This document shows positions 1-13,269 of a stretch of 64,000 nt of DNA, piece by piece; position 1 is the stretch's first letter; every line of letters begins with the position of its first letter. The stretch covers positions 53,766,917-53,830,916 of the forward strand of contig OZ023262.1 of NCBI GenBank assembly GCA_964006375.1, given 5' to 3'. The DNA comes from Tillus elongatus (lineage: Eukaryota > Arthropoda > Insecta > Coleoptera > Cleridae). Below the pieces are notes generated by a model. It was not told the DNA's origin. It was given only the letters and a program-made list of their open reading frames with translations, and made no database searches. A program made the translations under genes and the position numbers.

Positions 1-18
1 AATAATATAAACAAAAAG

Positions 19-483
19 TTCGCGACGCAGCAAGTGCGTTATGGTAGTGAATTTTGATTAAATGCTTCAAACTTGGATAACTCAATTTTCAATAAACTTA
101 GAAAGTTGAATTTTGGTACGTAGTAAGGTCCTTCCTAAGGAAACATATACACCCAGTGTAATTAAAATAACTTTGTAATTTTCGGAGAAAAAATTTTTTT
201 TCGAAAGAAAACTGAAAATTTGAAAAACTCAATTTTCTATAAACTTAGAAAGTTAAATTTTGGTACGTAGTAAGGTCTTTCTCAGGGCAATACATCCACC
301 AAATGTCATTAAAATATCTTTGTAATTTTCGGAGAAAATTTTTTTATCGAAAGAAAACTCAAAATTTTCTCGGAAAACCTGGTCAGATTATCCTGGCTAA
401 CGAACTTGTCCAAGCCATCAATCAAAGAAACGCACTTGGCGAGTTTTATCAAAATCGGTTAACTATTTTTTGAGTTATCAGTT

Positions 484-559
<76 letters not shown>

Positions 560-692
560 ATATAAATTGAAACTGACCCCGGATATGGGTTCTAGGGGTC
601 ATAAATCGTGCTCATTTGAAAAATTTTTTGCAAAGTCTCACCATCGATACCTCTTTATTAGTGAATTTTTTAAAATAAAAATTCACTAAAAA
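19..692 (+). repeat. Family R copy, compact form
   Basis: The copy begins with end A (GCAGCAAGTGCGTTATGGTA near 29-48), runs through AT-rich sequence and a (TA)n tract, and ends with the hairpin end B (AGTGAATTTT and its complement near 660-690). It has no coding capacity. End A, central (TA)n and terminal hairpin recur in the same order in the copies at 28216-29610 (same strand) and 10441-11814 (opposite strand). This copy lacks the longer body found in those two. Confidence 0.75.
486..556. repeat. (TA)n microsatellite
   Basis: About 70 bp of uninterrupted TA dinucleotides in the middle of the family R copy at 19-692. Confidence 0.98.
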
Positions 693-1051
693 CCTGTTTG
701 AATGCATTACTTTCATGGGACTCTGCATTATAGTGGTAAAAACGCATTATCATAACTTTTTATATGTGCCAAAAATGTGAAACAATTGAAATAATTCGAA
801 AATTATGTACGTTATGATTTTTTTTACAAGCATGCATTATATTTCGATGGAAAGTGCCAAAATGCAATAATATAAGAGGTGTTCGATGTAAAAAAAGAAA
901 TTTTGTATCACCAACGACTTATGGGCCCCCTGTGATAATCGAAATAATTGTATAAGATGTGGGTCAATTTATTAGTATACAATTTTTTCTAGTAACGGCA
1001 ATAGCTTCACCGTAGAAATGCGTCAGCCTGTATATATGTAAACAGATAAAA

Positions 1052-1375
1052 AGTTCAGGAAGCAGCAAGTGCGTTATGGTAGTGAATTTTTATTAAATGC
1101 TTCAAACTTGAATAACCCATTTTTATATAAACTCAAAAAGTTAAATTTTGGTACGTAGTAAGGTCTTTCCTAAGGCAAGATATCCACCAAACTTTATTAA
1201 AATAACTTTGTAATATTCGGAGAAAAAAAAATTTTTTCGAAAGAAAATTCAAAATTTGAATAACTCAATTTTCTATAAACTTAGAGAGTTGAATTTTGGC
1301 ACGTAGTAAGGTCTCTCCCAAGACAACATATCTAGTAAATTTTATTAAAACAGCTTTGTAATTTTCGGTTTACCA
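1052..1375 (+). repeat. Family R fragment, end A
   Basis: End A motif near 1062-1080, followed by sequence parallel to the opening of the window, including a repeated block containing AACTTAGAGAGTTGAATTTTG. The copy stops abruptly near 1375, where a non-repetitive segment bearing the THAP exon begins. Just upstream, 1009-1033 carries the complement of the CAGGGTGACGCATTTCTACGG module that is joined to family R at 51315 and 63124. Confidence 0.6.
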
Positions 1376-1390
1376 ACCAGAGAACAGTAA

Positions 1391-1431
1391 ACCGACCTTA
1401 GACCAGAAAGAACTTAGGACACGTAACACGA
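1391..1431 (+). repeat. Inverted repeat, left arm, flanking the THAP segment
   Basis: This ~40-bp stretch (core AACTTAGGACACGTAAC) is nearly the reverse complement of 2723-2764. The two arms bracket about 1.3 kb containing the THAP exon. They may be inverted ends of a mobile element or an inverted duplication. The match is well above chance but the arms are imperfect at their outer edges. Confidence 0.6.
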
Positions 1432-1574
1432 GATTTAACGCGTGTAGGCGAAATGTGCCCGAATCGTAAAGCAATTTTATGCTGTGGAGCCAAACAAAGC
1501 GAATGGTACCAGAGTTTTAAGTAGGTATATTTAGTGTTTTTTGCAATAAATTGTGCATATTCTGTATTAAGAAC

Positions 1575-1649
1575 AATGGTTTATTGTGCCGCCTTCAATT
1601 GCAATAGCCACAGTGACAAAAAAGAGCCCGGTATTACTTTTCACAGGTA
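1575..1649 (+). CDS. THAP zinc-finger first exon (partial gene)
   Basis: An ATG at 1575 opens 25 codons with a Cys-x4-Cys pair right after the start (VYCAAFNC), then a basic stretch and a GITFHR motif. This matches the start of THAP domains, which are C2CH zinc-binding DNA-binding modules found in host regulators and in P-element transposases. The reading ends in CACAG followed by GTAAGATA, a good splice donor, so it looks like a first coding exon. The remaining THAP residues (the second Cys-x2-His pair and AVPTIF) were not found in the following 600 bp. It may be a P-element-like or host THAP gene fragment left when later exons were lost or lie elsewhere. Upstream sequence to 1440 could hold its promoter, but no TATA box was identified. 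Confidence 0.55.
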
Positions 1650-2260
1650 AGATATAAAATTAACCTAATTACTTTCAGAACGTTCCTTACATTTTTATGC
1701 TTTAATTGTTGAAATAGGAAAAAAAAAAGTTCCCACTTCACTTACTGTATTAGTGACACATTATTATTTTTGAAAATGCAAACAGAAAATATGTGATTTT
1801 CAATGTGAAATATTTAATTACATTTTTACTTTATCAAGTCCAGCCACGATATTCCATAGGCGTAGGTGTGCCCTTCAAAAGTTACGTTGTGGGAATAATG
1901 TTATGTTAGTTTATATACTTAATTAGTTATATTAAAGGAAAGAAAATGTTGCAGTTATATAGAGGCATGAATACAGGTAGCTAAATGTTATTTAAAATAA
2001 TACAGAAGTTACTGTTTAGTGATTTTCCATTTACATGTAAATCAGATATTATATATTATATAAACCAAGAATAACAAAAAAATGCTTTATACCTATGGTA
2101 AATCGTCTAAAGTTTATGAATGTGATGTAATTTTTCCCTCGAAAAAACTATTTGTCGAGATGTTGAAGAAAATTAGTTTCGGTAATTCTTCACTTTGATG
2201 TAGGTGGTTAAATCGCAAAGAATCAATAAAACGTACATATGGCACATTCCTATGGAAAAT
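1650..2260. other. Non-coding segment after the THAP exon
   Basis: AT-rich sequence starting with the splice donor. I see no further exon, RNA gene or repeat-family end. If the THAP gene is real, this would be its first intron. Confidence 0.4.
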
Positions 2261-2261
2261 T

Positions 2262-2645
<384 letters not shown>

Positions 2646-2722
2646 GCTGCACCCATTGACTAATCCAAGGTTACGCCACTGGTCGAGAGAGTTTGGTACC
2701 AAATTGCTTCACTTCCGCCGGT

Positions 2723-2764
2723 CTTGTTACGTGTCCTAAGTTCTCTCTGGTCTAAGAAACCGAC
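2723..2764 (-). repeat. Inverted repeat, right arm, flanking the THAP segment
   Basis: Reverse-complement partner of 1391-1431. It shares GTTACGTGTCCTAAGTTCT and TCTGGTCTAAG. Confidence 0.6.
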
Positions 2765-2949
2765 CAATAGAAGCTCAACGCGCAGACGTCACGTACAATT
2801 TCAGACATAGACCACACAGGAACGATCATAGTCAGTAGCGTGCTGACGATGAACCAGGACGGTTCGAAACTGCAGTCCACGTAAACTATTAAAAAATCAC
2901 AAAATGTACAGCAAACAAATAAAGTGTATATTTAAAAGTGACAACATTC

Positions 2950-3092
2950 CAATATATAAATTGAAACTGCTCCTGGATGTGGGTTCTTGGAGACCTAGTT
3001 CGCGCTCATTTGAAGACATTTTTTCAAAATTCATAAGTTGGGGTCCTCCTATTAGTGAATTTTTTCTACGAAAATTCACTAAAAAGACATTT
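2950..3092 (+). repeat. Family R fragment, end B
   Basis: The CCTGGATGTGGGTTCTTGG block followed by the terminal hairpin (AGTGAATTTTTTCTACG and its complement, 3053-3085). Confidence 0.6.
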
Positions 3093-3189
3093 ACTATTAA
3101 AACATTTTACTGAAAATTCAGTAACTATACACTTGCTGCGTTGTAAGCAAATTTCATCCACAAGATACCCAAACTGGTCGAATGAAATT

Positions 3190-3330
3190 TGTTATAAGTG
3201 AATTTTCTTTAAAAAAAAATCACCAATGAGGAGATTGTGACTTTTGAATTTTGAAAAGATTTCTTCAAATGAACGCTATTAGGTCCCCTAGAACACATAT
3301 TCCGAGTCAGTTTTAATTTTTATTTGTATA
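3190..3330 (-). repeat. Family R fragment, end B
   Basis: Hairpin near 3197-3230, then the CCTAGAACACATATTCCG block. The jockey element begins a few bases beyond its distal edge, suggesting insertion into the TA-rich part of this copy. Confidence 0.6.
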
Positions 3331-3531
3331 TATGGAGTTCGCGGTTGTCGTTCCGAGTGAGTGGATGTCTGCCGGCAGCCAATAATCTTATCGCTTGCTG
3401 ATAACTGACTGCAAAATAATACACTGAAATCAAGCAAGAATATTAATTTATTTCTACGGCAGAATTAATACATTATCTTAAATTAATGAAATCACCACTA
3501 ATAACTGACTGTTGATTAACAAGGGAGCTAT

Positions 3532-4856
3532 ATGCTTCCATACCAACAAAAATCATCACATAAGATATCTACAGATGTAGGAATCGGCCCTACTCAAACA
3601 TCACAAAATACCGCATCCAATCATACACCAATGTTAACGATTAACAGTGACAACTCGCAACAAAGTATTGATTATCACAATATGATTGACCACAGAGACA
3701 GCTCTTCTCTATCAACCCATTCATGACAAGAAGTCAAAAAAAGAAAAAGAGTCTGTAAGTCAGCCGAACAAACTCCAAAAAGGCCATCATTTCCCAAAAC
3801 TCACAACAGATTCTCATCTATAGCTACAGCAGATGAAATTAACATTAAAAACTACGACTCTACAGAGACGTTAAGACAGCCCAAACCTCCACCTATTTTT
3901 ATCCATGGGGTAACAGATTATAATAACATAAGTAACTTTCTAGCAGTCATTATAGCAGAAGAACAATATTACTCAAAGACACTAACAAACAACACTGTCA
4001 AAATAAATGTTCATACATCTGAAACATATAGAAGACTTGTGAGATATCTGAGAGACGAGAATATCGTATTCCATACTTACCAGCCCAAAGAAGAAAAAGC
4101 CTATAGAGTAGTAGTAAGATACTTACACCACACGACTCCAATTAACGAAATAAAGTTAGATATCCAAAAAGCTGCCCACAGAGTGAGAAATATTATGAAC
4201 ATTAGGCATCATATTTCCAAAGATCCACTACCTATTTTTTCGTAGATCTAGAGCCACAAGATAATAATAAAAGTATATATGATTTGCAATTCATATGTAA
4301 CACAAAAGTCGGTATAGAACTTACAAGGAAAAGACGCGAAATAGTTCAATGTGCAAGGTGCCAAGAGTACGGCCATTCGAACACCTACTGTAATAAACCA
4401 TTCATTTGTGTAAAGTGCGGCGAACAACACGACAGCAAAATGTGCACGAAAAAAAGAGAAACTCCAGCGAAATGTGCTCTATGTGAAGGTAGCCATCCAG
4501 CAAATTACAAAGGTTGCACCGTATACAGGGACCTCATAAAAACCAAAAACCCTAACCTGACTAGAAGATACCACCAAAAGCAACAGAATCTAACACAAGA
4601 CCGCCAAAACATACACGTTGCAGCTAACATAAACACAGAAGTACCTAGCGACTACACTGAACCCCGCCCAAGCAGACCGCTATATAATCAAGTACTCAAA
4701 CAAAGGCAACCTGTTTACACAGATGACCATCAAAATATCCTTGAAAACACGCTTACTTCTATCCTGGGCGAATTTAGATCCCTTTTCACACAACTGATGA
4801 ATCAAAACCAGATTATGCTTAATCTGTTATCAAGACTTGTTAATAATTTCAACTAA
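3532..4856 (+). pseudogene. Jockey ORF1 (Gag-like), broken
   Basis: This is the nucleic-acid-binding ORF1 protein, which packages the retrotransposon RNA. The first 714 bp are one frame interrupted by a single TGA at 3724. A frameshift near 4245-4284 then moves to the frame that ends at 4856. The central part has the block found before the zinc knuckles in jockey ORF1 (PPIFIHGVTDY, then VVVRYLHHTTP and NIRHHISKDPLP). The C-terminal part has three Cys/His knuckles: CARCQEYGHSNTYC, CVKCGEQHDSKMC and CALCEGSHPANYKGC. ORF2 starts immediately after its stop. Family assignment is firm. Confidence 0.85.
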
Positions 4857-7440
4857 AATGCCAAACTTCATACGCATTGCAACATGGAATGCCAACGGAC
4901 TAACTAGTCGCAAACAAGAACTAATAACATTTGTCAACATTAACAAAATAGATATAATGCTGGTCTCTGAAACCCACTTCACAAATAAGTCAGTATTCGG
5001 CATACCGCTCTTCTCTACATACGCTACAAATCATCCAACATTAAACATGACGTCCTACCCCGTACGTAACGACCTAAATTCAAGCAACAACTATTAAGGT
5101 GTATACAGAAACCTGGAGTTTTGATACATCGGCACTATATTCTCCACCAAGACGCGCACTAAGTGAAGACCAATACAAAGATTTCTTCCGAACCCTCGGC
5201 CCTAGATTTATTGTTGGAGGGGACTGGACTGCGAAGCACACTTACTGGGGCTCCAGACTAATAACACCTAAAGGTCGCAATCTATTAAAAGCAATAATGG
5301 TTAAAAATTATAATGTGGTAGCAACGACCAAGCCTACATATTGGCCAACAAATACAAACATAATACTTGACGTACTCGACTTTCTTGTGACAAATGGAGT
5401 TGCAAACAGTTATATAAGCGTAGAAACACCTCCAGATTTATCGTCTGATCATACACCAGTGGTAGCCACTTTAAGCACTACAGTGATAAAAAAGGAACTA
5501 AATGCTACATTAACGACCTCTAAAACTAACTGGGAATCATACCAGCGATATATTGAAAATACCATAAACTTAAATCTGGCTATAAAGCAACCGAATGAAC
5601 TTGATGATACCGTAAACTATTTTACTGAGCTGATCCAAGAAGCAGCCTGGAAAAGCACCCCGTCAGTTACAGACAATAACTTATCAGTGAACCAGATACC
5701 CGTGCAAGTGCGACAACTGATTGCAGAAAAATGTCAAGCTAGAGGAAGATGGCAACGAACACGTAATCCTACTGATAAATTATATTATAACCGATTAGCT
5801 CGAAAACTTCATAAGACCCTTCAAAATCTTACAAACTCAAATTTCAGTCAATATATTCAAGATATCAACAATAGCGATGATCATGCCATTTGGAAAGCTA
5901 CAAAGAACTTCAAAAGGCCTCTAGTGAGAGTGTCTCCCATAAAAAAGTCAAACGGAGAATGGGCGTGCTCAACTCAGGGTAAAGCGAGCGCTTTTGCAGA
6001 TCCTGACCTAACCTGACTGAAGTTTTCAAGCCAAATGGAAACAATCCAACAATATGTTATAGAGAAATATAGTCCTTCATAGACGTGCCGTGTCGAATTT
6101 CACTTCCAGTTAAGCCATTTACGAAGAAAGAAATAAAAGCCGAAATCAAGAAACTAACACAGAAAAACTTCTTCAATATCTTCCTGAAAAAGCAATTTCT
6201 TTGCTGACCACAATCTACAATCGTATAATATACATATCACATATCCTATTTCCCAGCCTTACGGAAATACGCCTTGATTATTATGATAGCTAAGCAAGGC
6301 AAACCTGAACATGAGGTTGCATCTTATCGACCTACAAGCTTGCTATCCATACTAGGAAAATAGCTGAAAGACTATTGCTAAAGAGGCTAAGAAAATATGT
6401 TAACCTGCATGATATAATACCATGACACAAACTAGGCTTTAGAGAACATCACTCCAGACTCCAGCAAATTCACCGAATAGTCAACAGAATATCAACCAGT
6501 CTTGAAAACAACGAATTTTGTAGCGCAGTGTTTTTAGATTCCTCTCAGGCATTCGATAAAGTATGGCACACTGGACTCTTATACAAGATCAATAATCTTC
6601 TACCACAGCCACACTATTTGTTACTAAAACCCTACTTGTCAGTCGTTATTTTTCAGTGAAACACAATGATGCGATATCAAGTATTTATCCAATAGAATCT
6701 GCCGTACCACAAGGGAGCGTGCCGAGACCACTACTGTACTTAATCAGCACATCAGATATACCAGAGTCAGGTAACACAACACTTGCTACTTTTGCTGATG
6801 ATATTGCAATACTATCATCGCATCGAAAATGTGAGATAGCTTCACAAACCTTACAACAACAATTGGACGGGATCAGTAAATTGTTTAAGAAATGGCGTTT
6901 CAGTGTAAATGAAAGCAAATCAGTTCAAGTAACATTTACCAATAAAAATACGATCTGCCCAAGAGTTATATTCTATTTAACAACCACATACCTGCAAACA
7001 CTGAAGCAAAATATCTTGGTAAACACCTTGATCAACGTTTAACGTGGAAAAGGCATATACAGTCAAAGAAAGCACAAATAAATTTTAAGTTTCTTCAGAT
7101 GCACTGGCTTCTAGAAGGAAAATCAAAGCTCACCATCAGCAAGAAGCTATTGATCTACAAGGCATTTTAAAAACCAATCTGGACCTACGAAATCCAGTTT
7201 TGGGGAGGCGCTAAACCAACAAATATCCGAATTATACAAAGACAGCAATCCAAAATACGTCGCTCAATAGTAAATGCTCCATGGTACGTTTCCAACCTTA
7301 CCTTACATCGAGATCTCAAAATCCCTTTCGTTCATGAAGAAATTCTAAGATACGCCCAAAATGATCACGCAAAGTTGCCTGGCCACGTGAATCCCCTCAT
7401 AGAACAATCTCTGAAGACCCTTTCTACGAGAGACGCTTAA
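4857..7440 (+). pseudogene. Jockey ORF2 endonuclease/reverse transcriptase, broken
   Basis: The start MPNFIRIATWNANGL is the first motif of an AP-like endonuclease, followed by LVSETHF. Frame is lost at 5097 and an internal part of the endonuclease seems deleted. The frame at 5099-6016 resumes with GGDWTAKHTYWGS, LDVLDFLVT and SSDHTPV, the later endonuclease motifs. Reverse transcriptase motifs are scattered over three frames: FLDSSQAFDKVWH (about 6530), PQGSV (about 6710) and TFADDIAIL (about 6790). A C-terminal conserved region reaches about 7440. Several frameshifts and stops make it non-functional. Confidence 0.85.
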
Positions 7441-7557
7441 GAAGAACCTGGCCAAGAGACATACAAAATTAACAATTCAGTGTTGTCCGAGAGGGAGTGC
7501 CGACACTGGTGGGCTTCTCCTCACACGCTTTGCATATTTATCATTTATATATGTATA

Positions 7558-7563
<6 letters not shown>

Positions 7564-7632
<69 letters not shown>
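7564..7632. repeat. (TA)n microsatellite
   Basis: TA tract directly after the 3' end of the jockey element and before a family R body. The jockey insertion therefore abuts a TA tract. Confidence 0.98.
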
Positions 7633-7635
<3 letters not shown>

Positions 7636-8738
7636 CAAGTGGCTTGGATAACTTCGTTAGCCAGAAAAATCGGTCCGGTTTTTCCCGAAAAATGTTGTGT
7701 TTTTCTACAGAAAATTTTATATCTCCGGAAGTAACAAAGTAAGATTAACGAAATGCACAATAGGCCAAGGGCTGCAGTGCTATCGGGCCGCGTACGAGCC
7801 CTGAGGGAGAAAAAAAAAGATTAACCAAATGTGGTACGCGGGTTTATATCAGTAAAAGTAAATTACGTACCAAAATTTAGCTCTGTAAGTTAAAATACAA
7901 AAAAGTTATAGATATTGACAGAAACAAATTTGGTGTTTCCCTCAAAACGTTAAAGCCGCGATTTAAAACGTCAAAATTGGCAACAATTAGGCAAATAACC
8001 TGAGAATAATACAGGTTATGTAAAGAAAATGTCGCAAGAAGAATGTTTTACAAACCCTGAAGTCATTATCCTTCACTTTACTAAAGTATTTCCAGAAAAT
8101 TCATTTCAAATAGACCCTTTCCCTGATGCTTTGGCAGTAGGTTTAGCTATAGAGTTTATCATTTATTGGTATGTATATAATTATTGGCGAATTTTCGTAA
8201 AAATCAATAAAATGTAATATATCCGTTATTATACAAGATACGAAAAGTTTTTCTATACATCAATTATAGGAGCTTGAGCTTAAAAAATATTTCTACAATT
8301 ACAGGTGGCCCATAAGTCATTGGTGAATAAAATTATCTTTTTTTTTAACGGAACACGCCTTATGTTATTACATTTTTGCATTTCCCATCGAAATATAATG
8401 TATGTTTGTAAGAAAAGAAATCAGGACACAGCAAGTGCGTTATGGTAGCGAATTTTCATTAAATGCTTAAAATTTGAAGAGTTCAATTTGCTATAAACCT
8501 ATAAGGTTCGTTGGTTAAGAAACCTGTTTTTCGGGAACATTTTAAGTTTCCTTTCGGAAATTTGTGTACATTTTCAAACAATAAAGTTATTTGGATGAAA
8601 TATGGCACATTGATTCTACTATATCGGTTATACTGGTAACCAAATTTGATGCCTGCTTTCTTTAAAAAAAAACACATATTTGCAATTAAAAACATTTTAA
8701 TGAAAATTCATTACCCTAACGCACTTGCTGCGTCCAGA
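7632..8738 (-). repeat. Family R copy (body and end A) with a captured retroposon tail
   Basis: Body of the family in reverse orientation, from the (TA)n tract to end A near 8705-8737 (CGCACTTGCTGCGTCCAGAC). A second, inverted end A motif lies about 300 bp inside at 8420-8450, so the end forms a foldback. It carries the 62-bp insert at 7756-7817. An 8029-8217 reading frame is incidental. Confidence 0.7.
7756..7817 (+). mobile_element. Truncated 3' tail of the RNase H-type non-LTR element
   Basis: The piece GCTGCAGTGCTATCGGG to GAGCCCTGAGGGAGAAA plus poly(A) matches the last ~65 bp of the full-length element at 43038-48280. It is bounded by 14-bp near-identical repeats (AGATTAACGAAATG at 7742-7755; AGATTAACCAAATG at 7818-7831), a target-site duplication. 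An equivalent insert at the same family R position occurs at 19266-19335. Confidence 0.8.
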
Positions 8739-8848
8739 CTTATTTATTTCGCGAAATCCCTACAAATTGTTCTTTTTACAGGAATAATTAAGAACCTTTT
8801 TATGTAAGACTAGACCGCCTGCTGCTCTTTATGCAAACAAGGTGAGTA

Positions 8849-9075
<227 letters not shown>

Positions 9076-9159
9076 CATACTTGGTTGTCGGGTTAAACCG
9101 CGTCCAAAATTTATGGAAACTCGACGTTTCGGCTCCTGTTTTGGAGCAATTTTCAAGAG

Positions 9160-9228
9160 GTAAAGGAAATATGTAACGACACTCTAAGGCCTAAATCTGC
9201 CTACTCCTTAGAGTGATGGACAAAGGTG
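9160..9228 (+). repeat. Penelope-associated ~70-bp repeat, one unit
   Basis: The unit has AAAGGAAATATGTAA, GACACTCTAAGGCC and CTGCCTACTCCTTAGAGTG. It continues as the array at 13001-13262 after the nested element, so it defines the empty insertion site. Confidence 0.8.
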
Positions 9229-9728
9229 AGTAGGTAATGCGACGGTTGGGCCAGACAGACCGGTACATTTGAACTACACATTTTAATTGTGGTTAAGTAT
9301 GGGCTCTGCATTACCGACATCACAGCTGACAGGCAAGTAGTAGTATAGATAAGCGGGTTCTGGAACACTTTAGGCGTAGGCGTTGACAGATATGACAGAT
9401 CTGTCAAATCTGTCAACTGTCATTTGTCGAGTCTGTCACCTGTCATGTGTCAATTCAAGCCGCTTATCTTGGCACCAACCTGTCACTGTCAAAGAAAAAA
9501 AATAATAGAAAAAGCAAACTAAAAAAAAAAAATAGAATCACGTCAAGCCGTTATCGTAAATTCTCTGCAAGGTGTCGCTACCGTATGATTCCTAGCATAC
9601 GCATAGACCTTACGGGGGCCCGACGGGGGCGGGGGCGGGGGTTTGGGTCTGGCGTGGTCCGAGGCGGGGGTGAAGTGGGGGCTTCTGCTTCAGGACCGGC
9701 AGCGACGTAGTGTTGGGCTCAGTTTATG
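9229..9728 (+). repeat. Left terminal inverted repeat (500 bp)
   Basis: Matches 12511-12997 in reverse complement with few differences. The length difference is due to a G-rich stretch near 9610-9650 that is longer here. It contains a run of degenerate CTGTCA/TGACAG repeats (9390-9445), which may be protein-binding sites. Confidence 0.9.
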
Positions 9729-9783
9729 TTTGATTTGTTATGTAGTCGAATATATCGACGAAATAAACAATTTTATTAAACAA

Positions 9784-9838
9784 TAGAGAAATCATAGATA
9801 TAACAGTTTATAGAGAAATCATAGATATAACAGTTTAT
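9784..9838 (+). repeat. Tandem duplication of 27 bp
   Basis: The unit AGAGAAATCATAGATATAAC plus AGTTTAT occurs twice in succession, between the left inverted repeat and the first internal ORF. Confidence 0.9.
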
Positions 9839-9858
9839 ATCTTTAGCTAACGTAATAT

Positions 9859-10173
9859 TTGCAAGTTGAACATCTAACATTCATTTGCGTGCCTTATAAA
9901 ATGCAACTTCAAAAATTTTTGAATGACTATGACGATATTCTGCTTGATGATCAGAGAAAAATGCTACATAGCCTTCATAAATTTTTTTTTAAATATGAAC
10001 ACCAAGAAACAAAAATTTCTTGTCATGGTCATCATTATGTTAGCTGTATTTGGTCATCAGATGAGACAAAGGAAGGTCCAGACACCTGTGTATGTGTTCA
10101 TCAGGAATTACTTAAACATAAAATACAGAAAATCATTAAGTTATATTTAAGAATTAGACCATCACTGAAATAA
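9859..10173 (+). CDS. Unrecognised 104-residue ORF in the long-inverted-repeat element
   Basis: Open from ATG at 9859 to TAA at 10171-10173, followed by an AATAAA signal at about 10203. The product is rich in His, Lys and Cys. The middle part has His/Cys clusters (KISCHGHHYVSC, TCVCVHQ) that could bind zinc, and the C-terminus is basic (KHKIQKIIKLYLRIR). Upstream Met codons give the longest reading; an in-frame ATG at 9901 is an alternative start. I do not recognise the family. It converges with the minus-strand gene 10331-12191. It may be the C-terminal part of a longer protein. Confidence 0.4.
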   Translation: MQVEHLTFICVPYKMQLQKFLNDYDDILLDDQRKMLHSLHKFFFKYEHQETKISCHGHHYVSCIWSSDETKEGPDTCVCVHQELLKHKIQKIIKLYLRIRPSLK

Positions 10174-10440
10174 AAGTGTATCTGTATATTTGTAAATTAA
10201 GAATAAATATTTTAAATAAAACATGAAGCTTTAATTAATATTTTTTTATTTACATTAATAACTAATAGTATAATACATTATAAAATAGGCGAATAAAATT
10301 TTATTTGTATATAAAATAAAATTAAATCACTTAGACAGGAGCATAATAACCATGATCTTCGAATGTTTGAGCGTACACAGGGAAATCCGTGTCATCATCA
10401 GACGTTGCCGCTTCTACAGGTATCTCCACGTCTTCTTTCT

Positions 10441-11814
<1,374 letters not shown>

Positions 11815-12510
11815 TTTTTCAGTTCGAGTTTGTATACCTTCCGCTCCTGTCCATGGTTGATCAGCATGTATTCACCATTACCCAGCTCTGCCAACTGCTT
11901 ATCACTGAACTCATTATACCTTTCGGGCAGGTATAATTTGCTGTCGCCATTGAGTTCAGCGATGATCCTTTCACCATATTTAGAAGTACCTCTAGTAATA
12001 TTGGTCAGAAGGTACGGTTTATTCTTTTCCATCGTTTCTAAATTTAACCACATGAACGCTCCTAGAGAATTGAACTTCTCTAGAGTACTCATTTTTTTTG
12101 AAGAAATTTTCTTCACCGATTGACTGGTTTTTTGCTTCTTGATAGCATTTGATGGGCTATACGAAGAAGGTGCTGCTGATCTTTTCTCCATAATAAGGAT
12201 CAAGGTGTAGCACTGTATCACTAACAAGATGTGTCACTTCTGGTTGTCGAATTAAACTGTAAATACTATTTTTGCAGCTTTCAGAGAGTCATATTTCTTT
12301 CTAATTATATTTTGTGTTTTTATGATGTCACTCACTATTTCTTCATTCATGGTTATTTAGTTAGGTGGCTTAATTAATATAAAATATAATGTAGCTTTAC
12401 GGATATAGGTCCTTTCACAGCTTCTTTAAACAGGTGCTGTTGAACCTTAATCAGCTTAATAAACAGCTTGAACAGCTTCTTTAACAGCTTTTATCAGCAT
12501 CCAAACAGCA

Positions 12511-12997
12511 CATAAACTGAGCTCAACACTACGTCGCTGCCGGTCCTGAAGCAGAAGCCCCCACTTCACCCCCGCCTCGGACCACGCTAGACCCAAACCC
12601 CCGCCCCCGTCAGGTCTATGCGTATGCTAGGAATCATACGGTAGCGACACCTTGCAGAGAATTTACGATAACGGCTTGACGTGATTCTATTTTTTTTTTA
12701 GTTTGCTTTTTCTATTATTTTTTTCTTTGACAGTGACAGGTTGGTGCCAAGATAGGGGGCTTGAATTGACACATGACAGGTGACAGACTCGACAAATGAC
12801 AGTTGACAGTTGACAGATTTGACAGATCTGTCATATCTGTCAACGCCTACGCCTAAAGTGTTCCAGAACCCGCTTATCTATACTACTACTTGCCTGTCAG
12901 CTGTGATGTCGGTAATGCAGAGCCCATACTTAACCACAATTAAAATGTGTAGTTCAAATGTACCAGTCTGTCTGGCCCAACCGTCGCATTACCTACT
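12511..12997 (-). repeat. Right terminal inverted repeat (487 bp)
   Basis: Reverse complement of 9229-9728. Ends CGCATTACCTACT and is followed by the target duplication AAGGTG at 12998-13003. Confidence 0.9.
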
Positions 12998-13000
12998 AAG

Positions 13001-13262
13001 GTGGGTAAAGGAAATATGTAAGGACACTCCAAGGCCTTAATCTGCCTACTCCTTAGATTGGTGGGTAAAGGAAATATCTAAGGACACTCTAAAGCCTCAA
13101 TCTGCCTACTCCTTAGAGTGGTGGACAAAGGTGGGTAAAGGAAATATGTAAGGACACTCAATCTGCCTACTCCTTAGAGTGGTGGACAAACGTAAGTAAA
13201 GGAAATATGTAAGGACACTCTAAGGTCTCAATCTACCTACTCCTTAGAGCGGTGGACAAAGG
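13001..13262 (+). repeat. Penelope-associated ~70-bp tandem repeats, about four units
   Basis: Units share GGTGGGTAAAGGAAATATG, AAGGACACTCTAAGGCC and CTACTCCTTAGAGTGGTGG. One unit is shortened at 13160. The array reappears in reverse orientation at 14941-15225. Confidence 0.9.
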
Positions 13263-13269
13263 TGGGTTG

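Larger units (their letters stand above)
3337..7550 (+). mobile_element. Jockey-type non-LTR retrotransposon, near full length but decayed
   Basis: The order is a 5' untranslated leader with a GC-richer start (about 3341-3531), a Gag-like ORF1, an endonuclease/reverse transcriptase ORF2 and a short 3' end next to a (TA)n tract. Both ORFs carry stops or frameshifts, so this copy is dead. A second, severely 5'-truncated copy of the same 3' end lies at 17648-17762, showing the family has been copied at least twice. Boundaries were inferred from where family R sequence and the TA tract begin. Confidence 0.75.

Noticed and set aside
2897..3113. Small ORFs over family R end B on both strands
   Set aside because: Similar peptides recur wherever the repeat does and are disrupted in other copies; no sign of coding constraint.
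7480..7760. Long ORFs made of alternating Tyr-Ile (here and at every TA tract)
   Set aside because: They are translations of (TA)n microsatellites in all frames and on both strands, with no other protein signal.
9390..9445. CRISPR-like short repeats (TGTCA/TGACAG)
   Set aside because: Repeats are degenerate, without regular spacers, and lie in a eukaryotic transposon inverted repeat.
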